64,000 nucleotides of DNA, taken from IMG/VR virus record IMGVR_UViG_3300042934_000980, positions 1 through 64,000 of that record; one strand, written 5' to 3'. This document shows, piece by piece, positions 49,265 to 58,143 of the stretch (position 1 is its first letter; each line of letters starts with the position of its first letter). The DNA is from a virus. The notes below the pieces were generated by a model. It ran no database searches. It worked only from the letters and a program-made list of their open reading frames with translations, and was not told the DNA's origin. A program made the position numbers and the translations under genes.

Positions 49265-51094
49265 ATGAACCAACCTAATTCCCCGATAATCGCGAAAGTC
49301 TGCAAATCCGCAGCTCAGTCGATTAACCGTTTTGACAAAAGTAAAGATTTGCTGTGTGCCAAGATTACCAACATCCACGAGGACGGCACACGCTCCAATA
49401 GCTTTGTAGCGCTGGAAAATTACAAGCAACCGTTTTGGATTGTCAAAGAAGACAAACGCAAGTTCAAGCAACATAAAGATTACATTGAAGAGACTGCGTG
49501 CAAGGAATATCGCGCCCCACGGTGTCAACTGGGTTACGCGGTCAGCAAGTACCTGTATGGCAGCCCGGACCGCAGTTACAGCGTGCGTCAGGCCAGTGAC
49601 AACTGCTTTGTGTTTGGGTTGGACCAGACCCCACCGGTGCACTTTAAACGCAAGTTCTTTGAACGGTACGGCGACCATCAGGAAACCGAAGCGTACACCA
49701 TGGCCAGCTACGACGTTGAAACGGACATGTTCAAACCGAACAACCCGGTCATGATGGCGTCGGTGACCTTTAAAGGCAAAGCGTTCTTTGCAGGTGTGCG
49801 CGGCTGGTTTAAGGAAAAGCACAAAGACCGCAAACGCGACCTCACCGATGAGATGATTCTTAACAACCTTAAGGAAGCTGAAGACAAGCACCTTAAGTCG
49901 CACTTGGAGCGCCGTAAGTGTGAGGTGGAGTACCTGTTGGTGGATACTCCGGGTCAGGTGGTTGCAGCCTGCATCCAAAAGATGCACGAGTGGGAGCCCG
50001 ATTGGGTGACTGCGTGGAACGCCCTCTACGACATGACCAAAAACGAAGAAGCCTTGATGGCCGAAGGGTATGACTTGGCGGACGTGTATTCCGACCCACG
50101 CATCCCTTACGAGTACAAGTCGTACAAGTTGCACCCAGGGCGTACGCACAAGGTAAAGGAAGACGGCACCAAGACTCCTTTGGAATGGCAAGAGAAGTTC
50201 CCCACGGTGCGCACCATGGCGTCTTGGCAGTTTGCTGATGCCGGGTCTTTCTACGCCATCAAGCGTCAACCGGTGGTGGGTAAGCTTGAGTCCTACGCGC
50301 TGCAGGCGATTGCAGACCGTGAGAAGGTCCCAGGTAAGCTGTACACCGAAGAAGGCCGAGACCATGACTTGGGCTCTCCTCAGTGGCACCGCTACATGCA
50401 GGAGAACTGGCCGTACATCTACGCCATGTACAACATCTGCGATAACTTTGTCATTGAAGAGATCAACGAGAACACCAACGACTTCTCGCTCTCGCTCCCA
50501 ATGCTGCTGAAGTACTCGGAATACTTCAACTACGTCTCTCAGCCAAAACTGATCTCCGACACCTTGTCATTCATGGCGCGTGAACGCGGTTATGTGTGGG
50601 GCTCGACGCCGGGCAACCGGGACAAGAGCTTCAGTGAGAAGCTGCCGACACTGGGTGACTGGATTGCGTTGCTGGACACTGAGAAGAACGCCTCGTTTGG
50701 TAAGGCGCTCTTTGCAGGCCTTGACGACGTGTTCAGTAACGGGCGCACCGACACCTCAGACATTGACGTGGAAGGCGCGTACCCGCACGTAACGCTTGCA
50801 CTGAACGCCAGTAACCGAACCACCATGATGGAGGCTTACCAGATCCAAGGGGCTGACCCCATGAAGTTCCGCGAGATTGGGGTGAACTACGCCAGCAGCA
50901 CTGAAGCCAATGCGTTTGGTCTGTGTCATGATCTGTTCCGTTTCCCGCAGCCGGACAAACTCAAAGAGGTGTTTGAGGACCGCATGAACCAACTGGGTCT
51001 TATTGACGAGTTGGCCATGCTTAAGAAGAACCTGGAAGCCAAGCGACAAATCGCCACAGAAGAAGACCTTACTGAAATCCTAGAAGTGGCATAA
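49265..51094 (+). CDS. Family B DNA polymerase, exonuclease plus partial palm
   Basis: 609 aa. All three 3'-5' exonuclease motifs are present: Exo I SYDVETD (D150, E152), Exo II TAWNALYDM (N252, D256) and Exo III YNICDNFVIEEI (Y389, D393; very like the T4/RB69 type). Polymerase motif A, DIDVEGAYPHV (D501), follows. Only about 100 residues remain, and I see neither motif B (K-x-x-x-N-S-x-Y-G) nor motif C (Y-x-D-T-D). The catalytic palm must therefore be completed by another gene outside this window, or these motifs have diverged beyond recognition. The gene ends at a strong terminator with no continuation downstream. It replicates the phage genome with the helicases nearby. Confidence 0.8.
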   Translation: MNQPNSPIIAKVCKSAAQSINRFDKSKDLLCAKITNIHEDGTRSNSFVALENYKQPFWIVKEDKRKFKQHKDYIEETACKEYRAPRCQLGYAVSKYLYGSPDRSYSVRQASDNCFVFGLDQTPPVHFKRKFFERYGDHQETEAYTMASYDVETDMFKPNNPVMMASVTFKGKAFFAGVRGWFKEKHKDRKRDLTDEMILNNLKEAEDKHLKSHLERRKCEVEYLLVDTPGQVVAACIQKMHEWEPDWVTAWNALYDMTKNEEALMAEGYDLADVYSDPRIPYEYKSYKLHPGRTHKVKEDGTKTPLEWQEKFPTVRTMASWQFADAGSFYAIKRQPVVGKLESYALQAIADREKVPGKLYTEEGRDHDLGSPQWHRYMQENWPYIYAMYNICDNFVIEEINENTNDFSLSLPMLLKYSEYFNYVSQPKLISDTLSFMARERGYVWGSTPGNRDKSFSEKLPTLGDWIALLDTEKNASFGKALFAGLDDVFSNGRTDTSDIDVEGAYPHVTLALNASNRTTMMEAYQIQGADPMKFREIGVNYASSTEANAFGLCHDLFRFPQPDKLKEVFEDRMNQLGLIDELAMLKKNLEAKRQIATEEDLTEILEVA

Positions 51095-51103
51095 AGCAAA
51101 CAT

Positions 51104-51139
51104 ACCCCTACCCCCGACCGTAAGGCTGGGGGTAGGGGT
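51104..51139. terminator. Bidirectional terminator hairpin
   Basis: A perfect 12-bp stem, ACCCCTACCCCC with GGGGGTAGGGGT, 12-base loop, between the convergent ends at 51094 and 51161. Confidence 0.85.
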
Positions 51140-51160
51140 TATTCACGCCAGGGGATGCAC

Positions 51161-52267
51161 TTACTTCTTGCCGCCCGCTTCGTGGACGAAGAACATCTTG
51201 TTGATCGCGTTGGAGTATTCCTTTTCCGCTTCGATCGACTTCTTGATGTACGTCGCAACCGCAGCGCTGACCGACATGATACCGCGCAGGTACTGCAGTT
51301 CTTTGGTGTGCTTGTCGTGGCCGTCAGAACCAGGCTTGGTACTGCCCAACTGTTTTTCGACGTCGGACATGGCGCCTTTGATCTTGCCGGTGTAAGCGTT
51401 GCACTCACGAATCAGCTGCCCCAGCGCCTCGATCGATGCAGTGATCTCGGTCTGAATATGCTTACCGTCGTCAAGGGTTTTGATTTCACCGGACAAGGCC
51501 GAAGTGCTGGCAGATGTCTTGTGGTGTTCCACAAACTTCTTGATCACGCTGAAGAAGCTCTCTGCCAACGTTTTCGCAGCGGCGCTTTCGTCGTTGTGGT
51601 TGACCCCCAGCGAAGAACGCTTGTTGCCTTCCTTCTCGAACCAGGTCAGGAAACTGCTGTTCAGGCGCACAACCTTTTCAGCCGCCGCTTTGACCTTACG
51701 ACCGCCTTTCTCGTTGTAGGTGCCGATCTTGGAATAGATTTCCTTGACGACCTTTTCAGCCGCAGCCTTACGCTCTGCAGGCTCACCTTCTACCAAGCTG
51801 GCCAACCAATCGCGGGTCTTTTGAGGGTCGACGTTGTGCTCGCCGTTTTCAATCGCGTGGGCCATGGTTTTGGCTTTTGCAATGGCTTTGTCAGCACCCT
51901 CGGCATTGACCGAAGCTCCAGCACTTACCAGCGCCTCAGCGTTAGCCTGTACTTCTTGCTTGGCTTCTTTAACCTCTGCAGCCGCATCGCGGTTGAAGAA
52001 GAATTCCCAGACGCTTTTAAACATCTTGACGATGTAATCCCACACCGCCTTGGCGCCTGAAGCGATCGAGCCGAAGAAGCCTTCATTACCAGCACGGTAG
52101 TTGTTGGCACCCAGCACGCCTGCCGCGTAAATCTGGGTGGGGGTCAACACCATGCCTTCAGTACCGGACACGGTATCGTTCAACGCATCAAACATGATCT
52201 CGACATGCGGACTGTCCGGGATGCTGTCATCCAGTTCGTCCGTGGGGTAGGTGTTCAGGGTGTCCAT
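51161..52267 (-). CDS. Inner-body-like protein, tandem paralogue A
   Basis: 368 aa. It shares PHVEIMFDALNDTVSGTEGM (about 20-39) nearly exactly with the next gene upstream (52295-53359). It also shares GNE-GFFGSIASGAKAVWDYIVK (60-62 site; amphipathic then aromatic helix ending FFFNRD). Two protease-type sites occur, SGTE (34-37) and AGNE (59-62). The remaining ~270 residues are Lys/Glu/Ala-rich helices. The two genes arose by tandem duplication. Expected to be cleaved and packed in the head with the inner body. It ends at the 51104-51139 terminator. Confidence 0.7.
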   Translation of the reverse strand: MDTLNTYPTDELDDSIPDSPHVEIMFDALNDTVSGTEGMVLTPTQIYAAGVLGANNYRAGNEGFFGSIASGAKAVWDYIVKMFKSVWEFFFNRDAAAEVKEAKQEVQANAEALVSAGASVNAEGADKAIAKAKTMAHAIENGEHNVDPQKTRDWLASLVEGEPAERKAAAEKVVKEIYSKIGTYNEKGGRKVKAAAEKVVRLNSSFLTWFEKEGNKRSSLGVNHNDESAAAKTLAESFFSVIKKFVEHHKTSASTSALSGEIKTLDDGKHIQTEITASIEALGQLIRECNAYTGKIKGAMSDVEKQLGSTKPGSDGHDKHTKELQYLRGIMSVSAAVATYIKKSIEAEKEYSNAINKMFFVHEAGGKK

Positions 52268-52294
52268 GACGTATTTCCTGAGGTGGGTGCTGGA

Positions 52295-53359
52295 TTACAG
52301 GCCAAAGACCGAGTTGACCGTTTTGCTCAGGACAACCTGGGCCTTCATCGAGCGCTTGAGGTACTGCGCCACGTTGGTGGAGAACGTCAGGATGCCACGC
52401 AGCACAGTCAGATGACCGGAGGTGTGGGTGCCTTTGGCGTCTTCCTTGGCCAAGCTCTCGTAGAACTTGATCTCGTTGTTGAGCGAGCTGGTGTGCGACT
52501 TGACTGTGTCGACCAAAGCCTTGTTCGCCGCGATTTCTGCTTGCACCTGGGCGTGAATGGCTTGAGCCTCAGCTACCGATTTGATCTCGGTATGCTTTTC
52601 AAGATCGGCAACTGTCTTGCTGGCATGACCCAAGTACTTGGCCACATCACCCACGATGGCGTGCACCAGCTTGGTCACGTCCGCATCGATGTTGCCGTTG
52701 ATCTTGGTGTCAGCACCTTGGCACAAGGCGATGAACTTCTTGTTCAAGTCCACCACGTTTTCCACGGTGTGCTTAAGGCTGTACTGGCCTTTCTTGTTGA
52801 CCTTGGGCATTTCATTGACCAAGTTCTTAAGCGCGGCTTTCTTTTCAGCCACGGTGCCGCTTTTCAGGGCTTCTTTACCTTCGGTCATGAACTTGTCGAG
52901 GGCTGCCTGATCGCCAGTGGGAATGTCTTCCAGCTTGGCGGCAGTGGAGCTGACCTTTTTCAAGGCTTCGTTGACAGCTTCTTCAGAACTTGGGCTGACC
53001 ACCGCGTCCTTGAAGTGCTGCTCGGAATCTTTTGCTTCTTTCTTGGCTGCTTCCGCTTGGGCAGCGCCGTCGCGGTTGAAGAAGAAACCCCAGACCGACT
53101 TGAACATCTTGATGATGTAGTCGTAAACAGCTTTGGCGCCAGAGGCAACAGAACCAAAGAAACCTTCGGTACCGGCGACGGACGTAGCGGGGCGGTAACC
53201 GTTGGCCGACAATACACCCGCGGCGTAATGCTGGGCGGGGGTCATCCCTTCAGTCCCGGTTACAGTATCGTTGAGGGCGTCGAACATGATCTCGACGTGG
53301 GGGGCTTCGGGGATGTCAGCGCCGGCATCGTCTTCGTGGGTGATGTCAAGTGGTTCCAT
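52295..53359 (-). CDS. Inner-body-like protein, tandem paralogue B
   Basis: 354 aa, the duplicate of 51161-52267. It has the same PHVEIMFDALNDTVTGTEGM segment, a GTE site at 35-37 and a second at 63-65 (AGTE-GFFGSVASGAKAVYDY). The helical bodies have diverged much more than the N-terminal 90 residues, so the leader, processing sites and amphipathic helix are the conserved module. AGGA precedes the start. 27 bp separate it from its paralogue, and both are likely expressed late with the 219-aa gene upstream. Confidence 0.7.
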   Translation of the reverse strand: MEPLDITHEDDAGADIPEAPHVEIMFDALNDTVTGTEGMTPAQHYAAGVLSANGYRPATSVAGTEGFFGSVASGAKAVYDYIIKMFKSVWGFFFNRDGAAQAEAAKKEAKDSEQHFKDAVVSPSSEEAVNEALKKVSSTAAKLEDIPTGDQAALDKFMTEGKEALKSGTVAEKKAALKNLVNEMPKVNKKGQYSLKHTVENVVDLNKKFIALCQGADTKINGNIDADVTKLVHAIVGDVAKYLGHASKTVADLEKHTEIKSVAEAQAIHAQVQAEIAANKALVDTVKSHTSSLNNEIKFYESLAKEDAKGTHTSGHLTVLRGILTFSTNVAQYLKRSMKAQVVLSKTVNSVFGL

Positions 53360-53401
53360 GATAGGTCCTATGGAGTGGTGAGTAAAGGGTGAAACCAGCG
53401 C

Positions 53402-54061
53402 TTACGCGCTGGCTACCTTGCGGAAGTATTGCGTGACGTTTTCTTTGCCTTTGCGCGGCATCGGAGCAATCACAGAACTGATGTCCATCAGCTTGCCCAG
53501 CTTGAAGCGAACCTTCCAGTTCTGAGCAATCTTGGTGAGCATCTCGATGTAAGCCTGGTAGTTCTTGATGTACTCGGACGGGTAGTCCTTGCTCAGGCCT
53601 GCGGCGAAGCGGAAGGCCATGCCATCGGAGAACACCTGCGGGTTTTCGCGGATCACGTTCAGGAAGTAGTCGGTGATCACGACGTACTGTTCAAAATCGA
53701 GCTTGAGCATGTTGCCCACGGTCTCGATGAAGTTGACCTGTTCTTGGGCGGCTTGTTCGACGCTTTCGAAGCTGGCTTCGCCGCGCAGGTACTTGACGTG
53801 GTTTTCGATGCGCTGTTGCATGATGTCGCTGACCACGTTGCCTTTGGCGTTCAGCATCTTGCTCACCGAGATCACCGCAGGGGTTTCGGCCAGGGTCGGT
53901 TCCTTGGCGGTGTCCTGGGTCTTGGTCTCGGTGTCTTTGCTCGCCGAAGACTCGGAAGTTTTGGCGGTGGATTTGGCGGCTTGTTCCAAGGCCTGGTCGG
54001 CCTTTTCAGCAGCTTTACCCGTGTTCGAAGTTTCTGGCGGGGTGTACTCGGAATTGCTCAT
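53402..54061 (-). CDS. Putative head-associated protein with disordered leader
   Basis: 219 aa. The N-terminal ~65 residues are low-complexity, rich in T, S, A, K, E and Q (SSASKDTETKTQDTAKEP), probably disordered. A helical domain follows (ENHVKYLRGEASFESVEQAA, TDYFLNVIRENPQVF). The C-terminus is basic (PRKGKENVTQYFRKVASA). No enzyme motif. Position upstream of the tandem inner-body genes suggests a head-related role; not recognised otherwise. Confidence 0.55.
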   Translation of the reverse strand: MSNSEYTPPETSNTGKAAEKADQALEQAAKSTAKTSESSASKDTETKTQDTAKEPTLAETPAVISVSKMLNAKGNVVSDIMQQRIENHVKYLRGEASFESVEQAAQEQVNFIETVGNMLKLDFEQYVVITDYFLNVIRENPQVFSDGMAFRFAAGLSKDYPSEYIKNYQAYIEMLTKIAQNWKVRFKLGKLMDISSVIAPMPRKGKENVTQYFRKVASA

Positions 54062-54118
54062 GGAAAGGCCCTTTGAAGAGGAGTGGGTGGGGCGAAAATA
54101 GGGGACGCATCTTCATAA

Positions 54119-54150
54119 GATATCCCCAGGGAATGACCCCCGGGGATATC
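54119..54150 (-). terminator. Intra-operon hairpin
   Basis: Stem GATATCCCC (54119-54127) with GGGGATATC (54142-54150) between the 127-aa gene end and the 219-aa gene start, on the minus strand. No U tract; may attenuate read-through. Confidence 0.55.
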
Positions 54151-54168
54151 CATTTAGGAAGGTTGGTG

Positions 54169-54552
54169 TTACAGAAGTCCCTCTTTCTTAAGCAGTTGCT
54201 CTACCTCACGTTGCTCTTTGGTGGGCTGACCGCCTTCGGGTTGACGTTCAGCTTCTTGCCTCGCCCGCCGATCACTGCCGGTCACGATCCCCTCAATCAA
54301 ATCCTCCACAAAGTAGGCCGGCAGGTTCAGGTACTCCTGCAAAGGAATGATGTCCTTAAGCCTGGCGTACCCGTACTGCTGACCGATGTGTTTAATGGAC
54401 CAAGGATGGGTGAACTTGTTCTCCTCCTCGATAAACCGCACCGAGCTGTGAGGGGTCATGGTGGCAGGGGTCAGATACCCCATGTTGAAGTCGTGCAGGA
54501 ACTGCTGGTCAAACTCTTGCTTTTCCAAAGTGCCTTGCAAGGGTTTGCCCAA
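54169..54552 (-). CDS. Small hypothetical protein, start uncertain
   Basis: About 127 aa if it begins at the TTG at 54552. The frame is open further upstream, into the end of the 574-aa gene, with no in-frame ATG and no good ribosome site nearby. An ATG at 54483 (MGYLTPATM) would give 104 aa. Helical, ending in a charged coiled coil (RRARQEAERQPEGGQPTKE). A rare start codon, or translational coupling to the overlapping upstream gene, would explain this. Function unknown. Confidence 0.5.
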   Translation of the reverse strand: MGKPLQGTLEKQEFDQQFLHDFNMGYLTPATMTPHSSVRFIEEENKFTHPWSIKHIGQQYGYARLKDIIPLQEYLNLPAYFVEDLIEGIVTGSDRRARQEAERQPEGGQPTKEQREVEQLLKKEGLL

Positions 54553-54602
54553 CAGGTTCTGGGTAACTGCACGGTGGGTGTCGGAGTAAACCCGTTGGGG
54601 TT

Positions 54603-56318
54603 TTATTCCGAGATGGCTTCTTGCCGGGCCGCTTGCGCTTCCGAGGCTTGGGCCATCATCTTCAACTGGGTGAGGGTAAAAAAAGCCATGAATGGGTCCA
54701 GCGGGGTGTAACCCAGACGCCGGCTTTGCTCGTTGGCTGAAGAGTGTTCACCGCATTTCGGGCACTGGCTGTTGGCCACCCCCACAAAGGTGTGGGACAT
54801 CAGCGGGGTCTTGTTGAGCACGAAGGCTGAGAACGCTTTGTTCAGCGCAGCGCTCTCCAAGATCACGTCCATCAAACCCTTGTTGAACTCCGTCGAGTCA
54901 TGCTCCGAACGTTTAAGAACAATGTCCTTCTCGTCGGTGTCCGGGGTGGCCACGTTGATGAACGCCCGTACCCAGTGCAGGTATTCGGTAGCGCCCAAGG
55001 TGGCGAGCAGCATGCCCACTTGGGTTTCGAATTCCTGCTGGTCCACGATCTTGCTGCGCAGTTCGGCCAACTGAGGGTTGACACGCCCTGCGTAGTAGTC
55101 GAAGGTTTCAAACGCTTCGGCCAACGACGGCGAACCGATTTCCAGGCAGATCGACTTGTCCTCGTTGTACACCCGGTTGGTGTCTAGGTTGTACGTGGCC
55201 GCCATGATCAGTTCCAGGGTCTCTTCAACGGTGTACTTGGCCTTGCCGTTGAGGAGGTTGGCGTAGATCGCGTAGTCTTCAGGTGTGTGCGCCGAGTGAC
55301 GGATACGCACCATGCGGTCCGGGTCCGAGATCTGGAACTCATGCCAGTCGCACTTGTCCGACAGGCAGCGCAGGTCCAGGTTGATGCCGTTGGCGTGAGT
55401 AGCACGGATCAACGCCATGCACAGCACACCAAAGTCCTTCAACCGGATCACCCGGGCCAACTCGTTGAAGTCAACGATGCCGGTAACGCTGCTGCTGACG
55501 ATACGCGGGGCCAAGAACTCCCACACCGCACGGGCGCCCGCAATGTAAGCCAGCGAGATGCTGTTCTCACCCACTGTACGCACGTAGCCTTTGACGGTCC
55601 GGTTGATGTCAGAGACCAACCCTGCCAGGTCCAGCTTGCTTGGGCGGATGAACGTCAGGTTGGTGTACGAATCACGCAACAGCACGTCGAACTGGAAGTC
55701 GCCCTTTTCAGCCCGGATCGAGGAACGGCGCATCAGCTCAGAAACCGAGAAGCCTTTGGAGCTGTTGCTTGGGCGCTTGCCGACGATGTCCGGGGTGACG
55801 ATCTTGCTGCCCCGGTCAGAGACGTTGGCCACGTCAGGTTCGTTGAGGATCTTTGAACGCACCGCCACGTTGTCCTGGAAGTCTTCAAAGAAACGGTAGA
55901 GGTTGGAGGCCAGGTCTTCCATCTCTTCCAGGGTTTTGTTCGGGTAGCTTTCTTCCAAGTACTGCGACCATTCGTTCTTGGCCACAGCTTGGACACCGTC
56001 ACCCACTTGGCCGGACTTGTACAGGTCCAGCACCGCCTGCTTTTGCAGCCAGCGACCCAGCAGCTTTTGGGCTTGTTCCTGATCGACCCGGGTATTGCCC
56101 AAGAAGAATGGCAGGTAACCCTTGGCGCGGTCTTCGTCGGTGCCTTCACGCAGTTTGGTGTCTTGCACCGGCAACACTTTTTTCATCGGGGTATTGGCGG
56201 GCGTGTGCACGTCGCCGAACGCTGCTTCGGATACTGCAACCGGTTCTGCTGGGGTAGCCGGCGCCGGAGGAACCGAGTTAAGCTCTTCCGAACCTTGTGG
56301 GTTTTCAATGTCACTCAT
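54603..56318 (-). CDS. Zinc-ribbon protein, putative assembly factor
   Basis: 571 aa from the ATG at 56318: AAGG lies 9 bases before it but touches the alternative ATG at 56327. The N-terminal ~60 residues are Pro/Ala/Glu-rich and disordered. Two Cys pairs occur far apart: CLSDKCDWHEF (about 332-342) and CPKCGEHSS (about 530-538). A zinc ribbon built from these would stabilise the fold. The rest is helical (GLVSDINRTVKGYVRTVGEN). Distantly spaced CxxC/Cx4C pairs recur in phage baseplate-hub chaperones, so an assembly-chaperone role is possible. It overlaps no gene but is 2 bp from the upstream basic protein. Confidence 0.45.
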   Translation of the reverse strand: MSDIENPQGSEELNSVPPAPATPAEPVAVSEAAFGDVHTPANTPMKKVLPVQDTKLREGTDEDRAKGYLPFFLGNTRVDQEQAQKLLGRWLQKQAVLDLYKSGQVGDGVQAVAKNEWSQYLEESYPNKTLEEMEDLASNLYRFFEDFQDNVAVRSKILNEPDVANVSDRGSKIVTPDIVGKRPSNSSKGFSVSELMRRSSIRAEKGDFQFDVLLRDSYTNLTFIRPSKLDLAGLVSDINRTVKGYVRTVGENSISLAYIAGARAVWEFLAPRIVSSSVTGIVDFNELARVIRLKDFGVLCMALIRATHANGINLDLRCLSDKCDWHEFQISDPDRMVRIRHSAHTPEDYAIYANLLNGKAKYTVEETLELIMAATYNLDTNRVYNEDKSICLEIGSPSLAEAFETFDYYAGRVNPQLAELRSKIVDQQEFETQVGMLLATLGATEYLHWVRAFINVATPDTDEKDIVLKRSEHDSTEFNKGLMDVILESAALNKAFSAFVLNKTPLMSHTFVGVANSQCPKCGEHSSANEQSRRLGYTPLDPFMAFFTLTQLKMMAQASEAQAARQEAISE

Positions 56319-56329
56319 TTCAGACATCC

Positions 56330-57151
56330 TTACTGCGGTTGTTCAGTGGAGACGGCTTCAACGTCTTTGACCAGGTCCGGCTCAACGCTCAGCACCGGGG
56401 TTTCGACCGGGTCCAAAGGCATCGGGTCGGCTGGGGTGTAAGCGTGTTCAGCGGCCGCTTCCTTGGCTTCGAGGAACTGCTCGTGCAAGAAGGTGGCGTA
56501 TTCGGCACCCACACGCAGCATGCGCAGGCCATGCAGTTGTTGCTGGTAGGCGAACATCGGCATGTTGCCGCGGTGTTCGTGAGCGTACTGGTCGATCAGA
56601 TCCTTTTGGGTCTGCAGCATCGCAATCACAGCCGGCTGGGTATCGTTACCGATCTGGGCCAGCACCTGGACCAAGTGCATGTAGACTTCGGAGTAGTCGT
56701 CCGGGGTCTTGCCGGCTTCGATCAGCGTGTTAATCGCGTGAATGTCTTCGCAGATCTGAACGGTGCGCTCGTCGGTGTCCTTCATGACCTGGATGTTTTC
56801 AGGCGTCAGCTCGAAACGCTTTTCCTTGGCCAGGATGTCGAACAGCTCTACGCCGGCGTGCAGTTGCACGATCTGGGGCAGGACGTTGGTGATGTTTTGC
56901 ATCACGACCTTGTTGGTCAGCTCTTCGGCTTCGGTGCCTTGCTTTTTGCGCTTGCGCTTTTCGTGTTCCTGGTACGCAGCAGCCCCCACACCGCCTTGAG
57001 CGATGCTTGCCATCATACGCGCGTCTTCACGACGGCCCAGCAGTTGGGAACTGGCGCTGCGCTCCACGTTGGCCTTTTTCTGCTTTTGCTTGGCTGCGGC
57101 TTTACGCTTGGCCAGCTTCTTGGCCTGTAGTGCAGCGGTTTTAGTTGCCAT
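56330..57151 (-). CDS. Basic-N-terminus protein, putative assembly factor
   Basis: 273 aa. The first ~30 residues are almost all Ala, Lys, Gln and Arg (AKKLAKRKAAAKQKQKKA), another basic patch is EKRKRKKQG near 65, and the C-terminus is acidic and Pro-rich. The middle is helical (VVMQNITNVLPQIVQLHAG). Basic leader plus acidic tail suggests nucleic-acid or scaffold binding; not recognised. It starts 45 bp from the divergent gene at 57196, and the region between holds a CCCTATTAA element. Confidence 0.5.
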   Translation of the reverse strand: MATKTAALQAKKLAKRKAAAKQKQKKANVERSASSQLLGRREDARMMASIAQGGVGAAAYQEHEKRKRKKQGTEAEELTNKVVMQNITNVLPQIVQLHAGVELFDILAKEKRFELTPENIQVMKDTDERTVQICEDIHAINTLIEAGKTPDDYSEVYMHLVQVLAQIGNDTQPAVIAMLQTQKDLIDQYAHEHRGNMPMFAYQQQLHGLRMLRVGAEYATFLHEQFLEAKEAAAEHAYTPADPMPLDPVETPVLSVEPDLVKDVEAVSTEQPQ

Positions 57152-57195
57152 ATGCTATGTTTCCCTATTAATGAACAGCCACGGGTATTACCCCA
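57152..57195. promoter_or_regulatory. Divergent promoter region with CCCTATTAA
   Basis: A 44-bp gap. CCCTATTAA at 57163-57171 reads toward the plus-strand operon encoding the RNA polymerase fragment, 24 bp before its ATG. The same element precedes the DNA polymerase and the intein-bearing helicase. Confidence 0.45.
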
Positions 57196-58143
57196 ATGAT
57201 TATTGACACTCAAGAAGCGGTATTGGTTAACGAGGATGATGATCTTGCCGCCAGCCTCATGGGGGGTATCTGGGAGGACTTTAAGGCCTCGATCCCCGAG
57301 CCTCAAGCTAAACTATTAGTCAAGGCGTTTAATTTAATTCTCCTCAGCACCCCTGAATCATTTCAGCTGGACGAGGACGGTGACGCCGGCAGCTTTGATA
57401 CGCTGTTGCCCAACATCGTCACGGAAATCTTGGTGGATGACAACACACACATCCCCGAAAAGAAAAATGCGGTGTTTGAGCTCATAACCGGTAATATAAT
57501 CGACACCTTGGTACAAATGGGCTTTACCCTCGATGAAGACGAGGCCATGCCCCAAACATTGCTGGAGATGATCAACATCGGCCAGTTGTTCTTTGACCTG
57601 GACCAGTACCAAGACTTGATCGGGTTGGCTGACCTGCTGGACTCACGCGACATTCCACCCAAGGAACGTTTCCTGTTGTTGATGGAAAAGTACTTGGGCG
57701 AGAACTTTGATTTGGACGTCTATGAACGTCTGATCGTCGACATCAGCGAGATGACCTTGATGGTGATCCGCAATGCCCTGTTGCAAGAAGACAGTGCCGA
57801 AGGGGTGCCCGTTAATATCATTAAGCGCATCGTGGCCAACAAGGCCGCGCTGGAAGACACCTTGGTGTCTGGACACATCCGCAACAACGGTCAGCTGGGT
57901 GGGTCGGTGCACAGCTTTCTGAACTTCTTTAAGCGCGAGCTTGAGGTGTACACCGACAACCCCACCGAAGATAACTTGGTGGCTTATGGTCGGGAAGTGG
58001 CGGCGATCTACTTGGCCAGTGAATTGAACACGCCTATGATCAAGGACGGGTTGATCCGTTACTTAAGCGACATCATCACCGATTACACCGCCATGCTCAA
58101 GATCGAAAAACTCATCAACGCGTTGGTATTGACTGATGACTAA
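57196..58143 (+). CDS. Hypothetical protein co-transcribed with RNA polymerase fragment
   Basis: 315 aa, acidic and Leu/Ile-rich, all-helical in appearance (ELITGNIIDTLVQMGFTLDED, ERFLLLMEKYLGENFDLDVY). No TM or motif. The ribosome site is weak. It overlaps the beta' fragment gene by 8 bp and shares its promoter, so it may be an accessory partner or assembly factor of that polymerase; this is inference from context. Confidence 0.5.
   Translation: MIIDTQEAVLVNEDDDLAASLMGGIWEDFKASIPEPQAKLLVKAFNLILLSTPESFQLDEDGDAGSFDTLLPNIVTEILVDDNTHIPEKKNAVFELITGNIIDTLVQMGFTLDEDEAMPQTLLEMINIGQLFFDLDQYQDLIGLADLLDSRDIPPKERFLLLMEKYLGENFDLDVYERLIVDISEMTLMVIRNALLQEDSAEGVPVNIIKRIVANKAALEDTLVSGHIRNNGQLGGSVHSFLNFFKRELEVYTDNPTEDNLVAYGREVAAIYLASELNTPMIKDGLIRYLSDIITDYTAMLKIEKLINALVLTDD

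Noticed and set aside
57491-57498. A second TATATTAC on the minus strand
   Set aside because: It lies inside the plus-strand 315-aa gene, 340 bp from the nearest minus-strand start, and about one copy is expected by chance in this window.
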